A DNA stretch of 5,554 bases from Nitrosopumilaceae archaeon (lineage in GTDB: Archaea; Thermoproteota; Nitrososphaeria; Nitrososphaerales; Nitrosopumilaceae), in the NCBI GenBank assembly GCA_021296165.1, contig JAGWAW010000107.1, forward strand, positions 699-6,252. The letters are read 5' to 3'. The notes beneath the pieces are model-generated. The model was not told the origin of the DNA. It ran no database searches and saw only the letters and a program-made list of their open reading frames with translations. Each line of letters begins with the position of its first letter. Within the stretch, counting starts at the first letter, position 1. The position numbers were made by a program, and so were the translations under genes. This document shows, one piece after another, positions 1 through 5,554 of this stretch.

Positions 1-178
1 TTATGGTTTCCTTTTCCGCGTCGCGCCGCCTCCCCGCCGCCTTCCAGCAGCGCTTTAGCTTTCGGTGCTTTCTGGGGCCACCATGTATGGTGCGGTTACG
101 CGCTTCCTTGTAATGTTCTTTGTCGTGAGACACCGGCCTGCCGCGCTTCTTTTCCCATTCGGTGTGGTCCTTCTTTGG
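1..178 (-). pseudogene. Frame-shifted continuation of the TnpB-like gene, running off the left edge
   Basis: From 178 to the window edge, the frame shifted by +1 relative to the upstream TnpB frame is open for 59 codons. It starts PKKDHTEWEKKRGRPVSHDK and continues with a very basic segment containing RKHRKLKRCWKAAGRRRDA. Basic helical sequence of this type is expected just after the first RuvC strand of archaeal TnpB proteins. Third codon positions are about 69% G+C here, against about 36% in the 25 codons of the original frame after the shift, which supports this as the true coding frame. The near repeat GGCAAAG/GGCCAAAG at the junction suggests one extra C at 177-178; without it the protein reads AKAKKDHTEW without interruption. 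A sequencing or assembly error, or true decay, would look the same. It is incomplete at the left edge. Confidence 0.55.
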
Positions 179-926
179 CCTTTGCCATGGCCACCTTGGC
201 GGCCAGCACGCTCTCCACCTCCTTTGACAGGTCGACTTGTATAGTGATGCGGTTGTCGCTGATTGTCATGTTTGTGGAGTTGATGTCCACGCCAAGCACG
301 TTCTTCGGAGGGCCGGCGACGCGGTCCACGCCGGACGTCAGTTCGATGACGCTGTACGTGTTCCCGAGGGTGGGGTCGCGGCCGGGCACCGGGTCCACGT
401 CCTTGGTGTACGATATCGTGTATTTTTCCGGAGTTATGGTGAGCTCGCCCAGGCGGTGCTTTGAGACACGGTCCCCGACGTCCTTTGGCACGCCGATCGC
501 CACGCGCACCGGGTGCTTCCCGGAGCCAATGTTGCCCGTCGCGATGTAGCCGCCGGCGACGGGGTTGAGGCTCCAGCACCGGTTGTTGAGTTTTATGGTG
601 GGTGTCTTGAACTCCGGCTCGGTATCACTGTTCCCTGCAGCCTTCATCGCGGCCACGCCTGTCTTGATGGCGGCCTGCGTAACTGCGGAGCCAATGCACG
701 GGTCGCGCACCATACCATATATCATGGTGTCCAGTGTGTAGGTGTCGGTTATCCCCGTATCTCGGGAGACCATGGCTGCCGCCTCGGCCACACATATCAC
801 GTGCCGGAACATCATACCTATGTTGCCGGCCGCCGGGCCCAGGTTGCCACGATGTTTGCGCGACACCATCTTGGCGCGCCTGTCCGGCTTCACGCGCGGC
901 GAGCGTGCCGTTTCCAACCATTCCAT
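96..926 (-). CDS. tnpB: TnpB-like (IS200/IS605 OrfB) transposon protein, N-terminal part, ended early by a frameshift
   Basis: This frame encodes 276 residues. TnpB proteins are transposon-encoded RNA-guided nucleases with a RuvC-type fold. Residues 1-100 are basic and helical. Residues 108-175 (from TPTIKLNN to LGELTITPEKYTISY) look like the beta-rich wedge domain that precedes RuvC. The motif VLGVDINSTNMTISD (210-224) fits the first RuvC strand, making D214 the expected first catalytic acid, about where TnpB proteins carry it. After residue 251 the protein changes character and stops at 96, while another frame continues with TnpB-like sequence, so the gene appears broken. I chose the ATG at 926 because a TATA box lies about 30 bases upstream; the open frame runs further upstream but would overlap the kinase gene. 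No tnpA is visible nearby. The family call rests on pattern recognition; the zinc ribbon and the other two RuvC acids would lie beyond the left edge. Confidence 0.68.
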   Translation of the reverse strand: MEWLETARSPRVKPDRRAKMVSRKHRGNLGPAAGNIGMMFRHVICVAEAAAMVSRDTGITDTYTLDTMIYGMVRDPCIGSAVTQAAIKTGVAAMKAAGNSDTEPEFKTPTIKLNNRCWSLNPVAGGYIATGNIGSGKHPVRVAIGVPKDVGDRVSKHRLGELTITPEKYTISYTKDVDPVPGRDPTLGNTYSVIELTSGVDRVAGPPKNVLGVDINSTNMTISDNRITIQVDLSKEVESVLAAKVAMAKAKEGPHRMGKEARQAGVSRQRTLQGSA

Positions 927-951
927 GTGTGAGGCATATTGCGATGTGTAG

Positions 952-960
952 ATATAAAAA
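952..960 (-). promoter_or_regulatory. TATA box of the TnpB-like gene
   Basis: Read on the minus strand this is TTTTTATAT, the best match to an archaeal TATA box in the window. Its centre lies about 30 bases before the ATG at 926. Archaeal transcription normally begins about 26 bases after the box centre, so the transcript would carry only a few bases before the start codon. No Shine-Dalgarno motif is visible before the ATG, which agrees with a leaderless or near-leaderless message. Confidence 0.6.
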
Positions 961-999
961 TATGGTCCTATGCCGGAAATGTGCAGTTTTTGTACACAC

Positions 1000-1013
1000 C
1001 AAAACACGTTTTG
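1000..1013. repeat. Perfect 6-bp inverted repeat upstream of the TnpB-like gene
   Basis: The plus strand reads CAAAACACGTTTTG: arms CAAAAC and GTTTTG around a 2-base centre. On the minus strand it overlaps TTAC (1016-1013), which resembles the target tetranucleotide used by some IS200/IS605 elements. It could be part of the element's left end or a regulator site about 45 bases upstream of the TATA box. The arms are short, so chance cannot be excluded. Confidence 0.3.
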
Positions 1014-1075
1014 TAACAGAGCCTGGAGCGTGTATGTGGGGGATGACAGCATCAAACCGACTTTACAATAGAGCC

Positions 1076-1104
1076 CCGGCGGCGTGGATGCTGCATCCGG
1101 CGGC
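1076..1104. repeat. Palindrome between two direct repeats, immediately after the kinase stop codon
   Basis: GGATGCTGCATCC (1086-1098) is a perfect 6-bp inverted repeat around one base. The octamer CCGGCGGC occurs at 1076-1083 and again at 1097-1104, overlapping the palindrome's right end. The structure starts directly after the kinase TGA. It could form a small RNA hairpin at the end of the kinase transcript, but no T-rich tract follows on the minus strand, so it is not a clear archaeal terminator. Confidence 0.25.
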
Positions 1105-1962
1105 TCACACCGCCCCGGCGCCCAGCAGGGCGGCGCCCACCACCCCTGCCGAGTCCCCCAGCGCATTGCGCAGTATGGGCGTGCCTCCCTGCAGCGTGTT
1201 TTGGTGCAGCGCAGCGGCCCCCATGTCGTACAGGAACGATATGTTGGACAAACCGCCCCCCAGCACTATGACGTCCGGGTCCACGACCTGCACCACGCCG
1301 GCGAGGGCCAGCCCAAAGTCCCTCACCATACCGTCGCGCCATGCTGCGAACCCGGGCGGTTCTGCGGATATTATATCGGGTACGGACATCTCAGAACCTG
1401 TCTCCTGTTCCCACCGCCTCTCCAGCGCCGGGCCGCTGATGTATGTCTCCACGCAGCCCCTCCGGCCGCACCAGCACCTGTTTCCGCCGGGGTACAATGT
1501 GGAGTGCCCCCACTCTCCGGCCCCGCCCGTTCGGCCCCGTACCATATGGCCGCGGACCGCCAGGCCCCCGCCAACACCCGTCCCCATTATTACGCCGAAT
1601 ACCGTCTCAAACCCGGCCCCCGCCCCGCCCCCGGCCTCGGCGGCCGTAAAGCAGTCGGCATCATTCCCCATGCGTATATCCATCCCGGTGGCCTCCCGCA
1701 GGTCCCGTAACAACGGCATGCCCTGGATGGCGCGGGTGTTGCTGTTTGTTATGAGGCCGTCGGCGGCCGTCGTCCCCGGAGCCCCCACGCCCAGGGTACA
1801 GTCACCGCGCCCGATACGTCCCACCATGTCCCGTATTGCACGCACTATCCCGTCGTAGTCGCGCGGGGTGGGAACGCGCCGGCGCTCCAGTATCGTGCGG
1901 TCTTGATCCAGGAGGGCACCCTCGATCTTTGTCCCTCCCAGATCTATTCCAATAAAATTCAA
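1105..1962 (-). CDS. ROK-family sugar kinase, resembling bacterial fructokinase Mak
   Basis: The protein has 285 residues, a normal length for a single-domain ROK sugar kinase, and is probably cytoplasmic; these enzymes phosphorylate a hexose with ATP. Visible motifs: phosphate-binding DLGGTK (7-12), GVGAPGTT (58-65), GNDAD (99-103) with D101 as expected catalytic base, GTGVGGG (127-133), GEWGH (149-153), and the zinc motif CWCGRRGC (163-170), with H153, C163, C165 and C170 as likely ligands. DPDVIVLGGGLSN (228-240) is the C-terminal ATP-site strand. PTPRDY, GEWGH, ETYISG and LGDSAGVVGAA resemble E. coli Mak as I remember it, so fructose or another hexose is the likely substrate, but this is inference. 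The start is TTG at 1962: upstream the frame offers no other start before the thermosome stop, and this start puts DLGGTK at residue 7. No N-terminal DNA-binding domain is present, so it is not a NagC/XylR-type repressor. It is probably cotranscribed with the thermosome gene. Confidence 0.9.
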   Translation of the reverse strand: MNFIGIDLGGTKIEGALLDQDRTILERRRVPTPRDYDGIVRAIRDMVGRIGRGDCTLGVGAPGTTAADGLITNSNTRAIQGMPLLRDLREATGMDIRMGNDADCFTAAEAGGGAGAGFETVFGVIMGTGVGGGLAVRGHMVRGRTGGAGEWGHSTLYPGGNRCWCGRRGCVETYISGPALERRWEQETGSEMSVPDIISAEPPGFAAWRDGMVRDFGLALAGVVQVVDPDVIVLGGGLSNISFLYDMGAAALHQNTLQGGTPILRNALGDSAGVVGAALLGAGAV

Positions 1963-1975
1963 AAAAACCCCAAAA
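1961..1975 (-). terminator. T-rich tract after the thermosome gene, running into the kinase start
   Basis: The minus strand reads TTTT GGGG TTTTTTT starting 8 bases after the thermosome stop. Archaeal RNA polymerase commonly terminates at such T-rich stretches in the non-template strand. The last T of the run is the first base of the kinase TTG codon's leading TT, so termination and kinase initiation share the same bases. I infer partial termination, with readthrough feeding the kinase. No TATA-like box is visible at the distance expected for a separate kinase promoter. Confidence 0.5.
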
Positions 1976-1983
1976 CTGTACGG

Positions 1984-3606
1984 TTACCCCATGGGGGGAG
2001 TAGCGTCGCCGCCCGGCGCGCCGGACACGGCTATGACGTCGTCTATTCTCAACACCATGCAGGCTGTCTCGGTGGATGATTTCACTATCTGCTCCTTCAC
2101 GGCCAGCGGCTCGACGACATCCCTTTCCAGCATGTTGCCGATCTTGCCGCTCTTGGCGTCTATGCCGGTCCACTTGAGTCCCTGGCTGTGCTGGGCCCTC
2201 AGGTTGGCTATTGTGTCTATCGGGTTCATTCCGGCGTTCTCCGCTATGGTCAAGGGTATTACCTCCAATGCCTCGGCGTACTTTTTGATGGCCAGTTGCT
2301 GGCGACCGTCGAAGCTGTCTGCCCAGTCCTTCAGTCGGGTGGACACGTACGCTTCCGGCGCTCCGCCGCCTGCCACTATGGCGGGCTTCTCTATGACGTC
2401 CTTGACTACCATCAGCGCGTCGTGGATTGACCTGTCGGCCTCGTCCACCACTCTCTGGGTTCCGCCCCGCAGAAGTAGCGTGACGGACTGCGGGTTGCTG
2501 CATCCTTCGATGAAGACCCACTTGTCTGCCTCTACCTTCTCCTGGTAGGCCAACTCGGCCGAGCCTAGGTCCTCAGCGGAGAGGTCCTCCACGTTGGATA
2601 TCACGCGCCCGCCGGTGGCCTTGGCCAGCTTCGTCATGTCGCTCTCTTTGACACGCCGTACTGCCAGCATTCCGTTCTTGGCCAGATAGTGCTGTGCTAT
2701 GTCGTCTATGCCCTTCTGACAGATGAGCACGTTGGCGCCAGCCTCCTTCAGCTTCTCGACCATCCCTTTCAGCATGCGGCTCTCCTCCTCCAGATACAGC
2801 TGCATCTGGGCAGGGTCCGTAATGCGGATCTCCGAGCTCATCTCGGTCTTCTCTATCTCCAGGGCGGCGTTGAGTAGGGCTATCCGGGCTCCGGATATCT
2901 TGGTGGGCATGCCGCTGTGGACTATCTCTTTGTCCAGCACGATGCCCCCCACCAGTTTAGAGTTCTGGAGGGAGCCTCCGGCCTTCTTCTCCACCTTGAC
3001 ATTGTCTAGGTCCACGGTGTATCCGTCGCCTTCCTTGGATGCCACCTTGAGGACGGCCTCCACTACCATGCCCGAGAGGGTGTCACTGTCGTCGGATATC
3101 AGCTTGGACTGCATACTGGTGGTGGCCACCTTCATCAGGGTGGTGGCGTCGTCGGCCTTTACGGTCCTGGCTATGCTCTCATAGATGCTCAAGGCTTTCT
3201 CGGCGGCGGCCTGGTACCCTTCTATGACCACCGAGGAGTGAACTCCCTTCTTGAGGAGCTCCTCGGCCTTGGTGAGCAGGGCGCCGGCAAAGACCACCGA
3301 GCTGGTGGTGCCATCGCCGACCTCGTTGTCCAGGGCCTTTGATATCTCCACCATCATCTTGGCGGCGGGGTGCTGAATGTCTATCTCCTTGAGTATGGTG
3401 GCGCCGTCATTGGTTATGGTGACATCTCCCAGCGAGTCCACCAGCATCTTGTCCAGGCCCCGGGGGCCCAGGCTGGTGCGTATGAGCTCCGCCACCAGTT
3501 TGGCGGCGGCGATGTTGTTCTGTTGCGCGTCTCTTCCTTTCTGCTGCAGGGCGCTCTCTTTGAGTACGAGAACCGGCCCCTGCGGTGTTTGTTGTATTGT
3601 TGCCAT
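1984..3606 (-). CDS. Thermosome subunit (archaeal group II chaperonin)
   Basis: The 540-residue protein is full length for the family. It builds a double-ring ATP-driven cytoplasmic folding chamber with a built-in lid and needs no GroES. The TCP-1 signatures are intact: RTSLGPRGLDKML (43-55), VTITNDGATILKEIDIQHPA (62-81) and ALDNEVGDGTT (91-101). D98 of GDGTT should coordinate the ATP magnesium. SIHDAL (393-398) carries the likely hydrolytic D396, and VAGGGAPE (411-418) is the C-terminal nucleotide-site loop. The apical domain occupies roughly 210-370, and LRIDDVIAVSGAP (519-531) is the usual C-terminal equatorial strand. The tail ends GGDATPPMG and lacks the GGM-rich repeats of many thermosomes. 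The ATG at 3606 gives the expected N-terminus and lies about 30 bases after a TATA-like box. The short gap to the kinase gene suggests a shared transcript. Thaumarchaea often have two thermosome paralogues; I cannot tell which this is, so I give no symbol. Confidence 0.97.
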   Translation of the reverse strand: MATIQQTPQGPVLVLKESALQQKGRDAQQNNIAAAKLVAELIRTSLGPRGLDKMLVDSLGDVTITNDGATILKEIDIQHPAAKMMVEISKALDNEVGDGTTSSVVFAGALLTKAEELLKKGVHSSVVIEGYQAAAEKALSIYESIARTVKADDATTLMKVATTSMQSKLISDDSDTLSGMVVEAVLKVASKEGDGYTVDLDNVKVEKKAGGSLQNSKLVGGIVLDKEIVHSGMPTKISGARIALLNAALEIEKTEMSSEIRITDPAQMQLYLEEESRMLKGMVEKLKEAGANVLICQKGIDDIAQHYLAKNGMLAVRRVKESDMTKLAKATGGRVISNVEDLSAEDLGSAELAYQEKVEADKWVFIEGCSNPQSVTLLLRGGTQRVVDEADRSIHDALMVVKDVIEKPAIVAGGGAPEAYVSTRLKDWADSFDGRQQLAIKKYAEALEVIPLTIAENAGMNPIDTIANLRAQHSQGLKWTGIDAKSGKIGNMLERDVVEPLAVKEQIVKSSTETACMVLRIDDVIAVSGAPGGDATPPMG

Positions 3607-3632
3607 TTATGTGAGTGCTGCCCCGGCTCCCC

Positions 3633-3641
3633 CTTTTTAAG
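3633..3641 (-). promoter_or_regulatory. TATA-like box of the thermosome gene
   Basis: The minus strand reads CTTAAAAAG, centred about 31 bases before the ATG at 3606. This predicts a start of transcription around 3610 and a leader of only a few bases. A GGGGGAG stretch (3627-3633) is too far from the ATG to serve as a ribosome binding site. I see no convincing heat-shock operator, although the gap is short and I know no thaumarchaeal consensus to test. Confidence 0.5.
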
Positions 3642-3689
3642 ATTCGCGGCTTTTACAGGGTCTCATTCTACGCGCGCCGCCCGCGGAGC

Positions 3690-3711
3690 GCCGGCGGCCT
3701 AGGGCGCCGGC
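3690..3711. repeat. GC-rich hairpin directly after the ade stop codon
   Basis: The plus strand has arms GCCGGCG (3690-3696) and CGCCGGC (3705-3711) around an 8-base loop. It begins one base after the ade TAG (complement at 3713-3715) on the transcribed strand. It could stabilise the 3' end of the ade message or slow the polymerase. No T tract follows, so it is not a standard bacterial or archaeal terminator. GC-rich sequence makes chance stems common, but a perfect 7-bp stem this close to a stop codon is worth recording. Confidence 0.35.
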
Positions 3712-3712
3712 C

Positions 3713-5434
3713 CTACCCTTGGATGGGGGGCACGATCTCCCGCCGCCGGACGTTCACTATTCCCCGGTTGAGTATCCGTATGTGGGGCAGCGCCAAGAAC
3801 GGCAGGAATATGGGTACGAGGTGGGGGGACTCGAACCGGCAGCCCATCTCCCGCGCCGCGCCGTTCACCGCCTCGAACCGTTCCCGCGCCGCGCCGGCCT
3901 CCCCGGCGGACATCAGCCCGGCCACCGGCAGCGGCAGGGATGCTACTATGTGGCCTCCCCGCGCCACGGCAATGCCCCCCTGCACATCTATGAGGTGGCT
4001 TGCCGCCACGGCCATGTCCGCGTCGTTGCTCCCTATGACCACTAGGTCGTTCTCGTGGAATGATGCGGTGGACGCCAGCGCCCCCTCCCCGTCGCCGAAG
4101 CCCTCCAAGAAACCCACCGCCCGGTTGCCCGTCCCGTGCACCCTGTCAAAGGCGGCCACCTTCCATACGTCTCCCGATGGAATGGCCTCCCCGTCCCGCA
4201 CCGGCAGTACGGCCTCCCCCGGCTCGGTGACTATCTCGGTGCGGAGGCGTATGGTGTTGGCCCGCGCCTCGCCGCCGGATGCCGCCACTATAAAGTCGGA
4301 CGGTTTGACACGCTCCAGCCGGACGGTCCGCTGCAGCCACCGGGGGACCGGTACCGTGTCGTGCCCACCGGAGAACTCCCTGCCGCCCACCATGACCATA
4401 TTCACCCGGAAGGACTCCAGATCGTCCAGTATCACGATGTCGGCCAGCCGGCCGGGAGCCAGCCCACCCAGATTCTGATCCATGTTGTAGTACTCAAAGA
4501 CGTTGCGGGTGGCCATGGCCACCGCGTCGACCGGGTCGATGCCGGCCCGCATGGCCTCCCGTATGCACCGGTCCATGTGTCCGGACTGCAGGTCAGTCGG
4601 GTTCAGCCCGTCGGAGCAGAACATTATGCGGTGGGTGGACACGCCCCTGCCTGCCACCTCCTCCATTATGCGCCGCAGGTCGCGCCGTATGGAGCCCTCC
4701 CGCACCATCACGTAGAGCCCCGCCCGGAGCCTCTCTATGGCCTGGTCGTAGTCTATGGGTTCGTGGCAGGAGGATATGCCCGAGGCCGCGTACGCGGCCA
4801 GCTTGCGCCCGGACATGCCGGCGGTGTGCCCGTTCACTATTCCGCCGGCCTCCCGCACCGCCGCCATGTCCCGCAGGGTGGGGGGATCGCCGTCGGTAAT
4901 CTTGGTCCAGGAGAAGACCTCGCCCATGCCGAAGACGGCCGGGTCCCGCAGCACCGCCTCCCGCTCCGCCTCGTTGAGCCCCCGCAGGTGGCTCAGGGCG
5001 GGATCCACGGGCAGGCCGCCGGGTATCCCGTGGAATATGCGCACCGGGGCCCTGCCGCACGCCTCCATGAACCAGCGGAGCCCCGGGTACCCGCCCACGC
5101 CGGTTACGTCTATGGGATCCGAGAAGAGGGCCGTGGTACCCCGGTCCAGGACACAGGCGGCCGTCCTGTCCGGCAGCACGAACTGGTCTATGTGGGTGTG
5201 GGGGTCGGCCAGCCCCGGAACCACGTGCCTGCCCTTGGCGTCCAACATTCTGGTGCCGGGCCCGGCCGCGTGCGAGGCGTCGGGGCCCGCGTATACGACG
5301 CGGGAGCCGCATACGGCTATCTGGGTGTCGGGTATGATCTCGCCGGTGTACACGGAGACCAGCGAGCACCCTTTTATGATCAGATCCGAGGGGACGCGGC
5401 CCAGCGCCGCATCCCGGACGTCAGGATCTGGCAT
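3713..5434 (-). CDS. ade: Adenine deaminase (amidohydrolase superfamily)
   Basis: With the start at 5434 the protein has 573 residues, within the usual range for this enzyme, which converts adenine to hypoxanthine and ammonia in purine salvage. The metal-binding residues expected for the family are in order: H79 and H81 (DPHTHID), E172 (GMGEVFSW), H203 (NGHTAGMSG), H224 (SCHEPID) and D275 (CSDGLNPTDL). The loop MVREGSIRRDL (243-253) is also typical. The C-terminal adenine-deaminase domain is present: GFGDGEGALAS (445-455), VVIGSNDADMA (465-475), LPLPVAGLMS (500-509) and LPHIRILNRGIVNV (549-562). Two positions differ from the usual family motifs as I recall them: HTHIDQ rather than HxHIES, and CSDG rather than a TDD-type motif. 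I prefer the ATG at 5434 because a TATA-like box lies about 25 bases upstream. Alternatives are GTG at 5476, preceded by GGGAGG, and TTG at 5518, giving 601 residues. The end of the protein is 106 bases before the thermosome start. Confidence 0.93.
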   Translation of the reverse strand: MPDPDVRDAALGRVPSDLIIKGCSLVSVYTGEIIPDTQIAVCGSRVVYAGPDASHAAGPGTRMLDAKGRHVVPGLADPHTHIDQFVLPDRTAACVLDRGTTALFSDPIDVTGVGGYPGLRWFMEACGRAPVRIFHGIPGGLPVDPALSHLRGLNEAEREAVLRDPAVFGMGEVFSWTKITDGDPPTLRDMAAVREAGGIVNGHTAGMSGRKLAAYAASGISSCHEPIDYDQAIERLRAGLYVMVREGSIRRDLRRIMEEVAGRGVSTHRIMFCSDGLNPTDLQSGHMDRCIREAMRAGIDPVDAVAMATRNVFEYYNMDQNLGGLAPGRLADIVILDDLESFRVNMVMVGGREFSGGHDTVPVPRWLQRTVRLERVKPSDFIVAASGGEARANTIRLRTEIVTEPGEAVLPVRDGEAIPSGDVWKVAAFDRVHGTGNRAVGFLEGFGDGEGALASTASFHENDLVVIGSNDADMAVAASHLIDVQGGIAVARGGHIVASLPLPVAGLMSAGEAGAARERFEAVNGAAREMGCRFESPHLVPIFLPFLALPHIRILNRGIVNVRRREIVPPIQG

Positions 5435-5455
5435 GGACGGGGTCTGCGCCCGGCG

Positions 5456-5463
5456 TATTTTAG
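5456..5463 (-). promoter_or_regulatory. TATA-like box of ade
   Basis: The minus strand reads CTAAAATA, centred about 25 bases before the ATG at 5434, the spacing expected for a leaderless archaeal transcript. This spacing is the main reason for choosing that ATG over the upstream GTG and TTG codons, which would place the box inside the coding region. The rest of the right-hand flank (5464-5554) shows no gene that I can support. Confidence 0.5.
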
Positions 5464-5554
5464 GGGTGTGTCCCACGGTTCCTCCCGCAAAGACGGGTGA
5501 TTGATCCAAATGCCTCAAATCTGACCCCCAAAAGCCTATCCAGACAGGTGTACG

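Noticed and set aside
981..999. Imperfect inverted repeat (TGTGCA against TGTACACA, around a T run)
   Set aside because: It needs a 2-base bulge and has short arms; it is too weak to list as a regulatory site.
927..1166. An 80-residue N-terminal extension of the TnpB-like protein
   Set aside because: The open frame continues upstream to 1166, but it overlaps the kinase gene and spans a TATA box and palindromes. The ATG at 926 fits the promoter spacing better.
734..1858. A 374-codon open frame on the plus strand opposite the kinase and the start of the TnpB-like gene
   Set aside because: It is rich in Pro, Ala, Ser and Arg with no domain, and runs across two opposite-strand genes and an AT-rich gap. 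It is a composition artefact.
1802..2521. A 239-codon minus-strand frame overlapping the thermosome 3' end and the kinase 5' end
   Set aside because: It is out of frame with two well-supported genes on the same strand and encodes a low-complexity Arg/Gly/His-rich sequence.
4136..5500. A 454-codon open frame on the plus strand opposite ade
   Set aside because: It is antisense to a clear adenine deaminase. Its repetitive Gly, Val, His and Tyr-rich composition is what a high-GC gene yields when read on the opposite strand, and no domain is recognisable.
1..5554. CRISPR array, tRNA, rRNA or multi-gene defence system
   Set aside because: No regularly spaced repeats, no tRNA-like cloverleaf or rRNA motifs in the gaps, and no set of neighbouring genes pointing to a defence module beyond the single TnpB-like protein.

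Overview
The window looks like a high-GC archaeal chromosome segment, most likely from a Thaumarchaeon (Nitrososphaerota, marine group 1.1a). A Cenarchaeum symbiosum-like sponge symbiont is my best guess, because the base composition is high and the chaperonin N-terminus resembles Nitrosopumilus-type thermosomes as I remember them. This placement is inference from memory, not a search. The archaeal assignment itself is firmer: there is a group II chaperonin, and three genes have TATA-like boxes about 25-32 bases before their start codons, as expected for short-leader or leaderless archaeal transcripts.

All four recognisable genes lie on the minus strand, so transcription runs from the right edge to the left. 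In that order: (1) an adenine deaminase, ade (5434-3713), with its own TATA-like box. (2) A 106-base gap with a GC-rich hairpin right after the ade stop and a TATA-like box for the next gene. (3) A full-length thermosome (chaperonin) subunit (3606-1984). (4) Only 21 bases later, and in the same reading frame, a ROK-family sugar kinase resembling bacterial fructokinase Mak (1962-1105). It begins with TTG and directly follows a T-rich tract. (5) A 178-base, partly AT-rich gap with palindromes and a strong TATA box. (6) A TnpB-like (IS200/IS605 OrfB family) gene (926 to the left edge). It is interrupted by an apparent one-base frameshift near 174-180, and its C-terminal half lies outside the window.

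Functionally this is a mix of housekeeping genes and one mobile-element gene: purine salvage (adenine to hypoxanthine plus ammonia), protein folding, sugar phosphorylation, and an RNA-guided-nuclease-type transposon protein. Only thermosome and kinase look transcriptionally linked, and a T-tract termination signal probably lowers kinase expression. I see no tRNA, rRNA or CRISPR array. I also see no clearly new multi-gene system. The points most worth checking are the broken TnpB gene and its possible left end, the thermosome-kinase junction, and the altered active-site motifs in the adenine deaminase.
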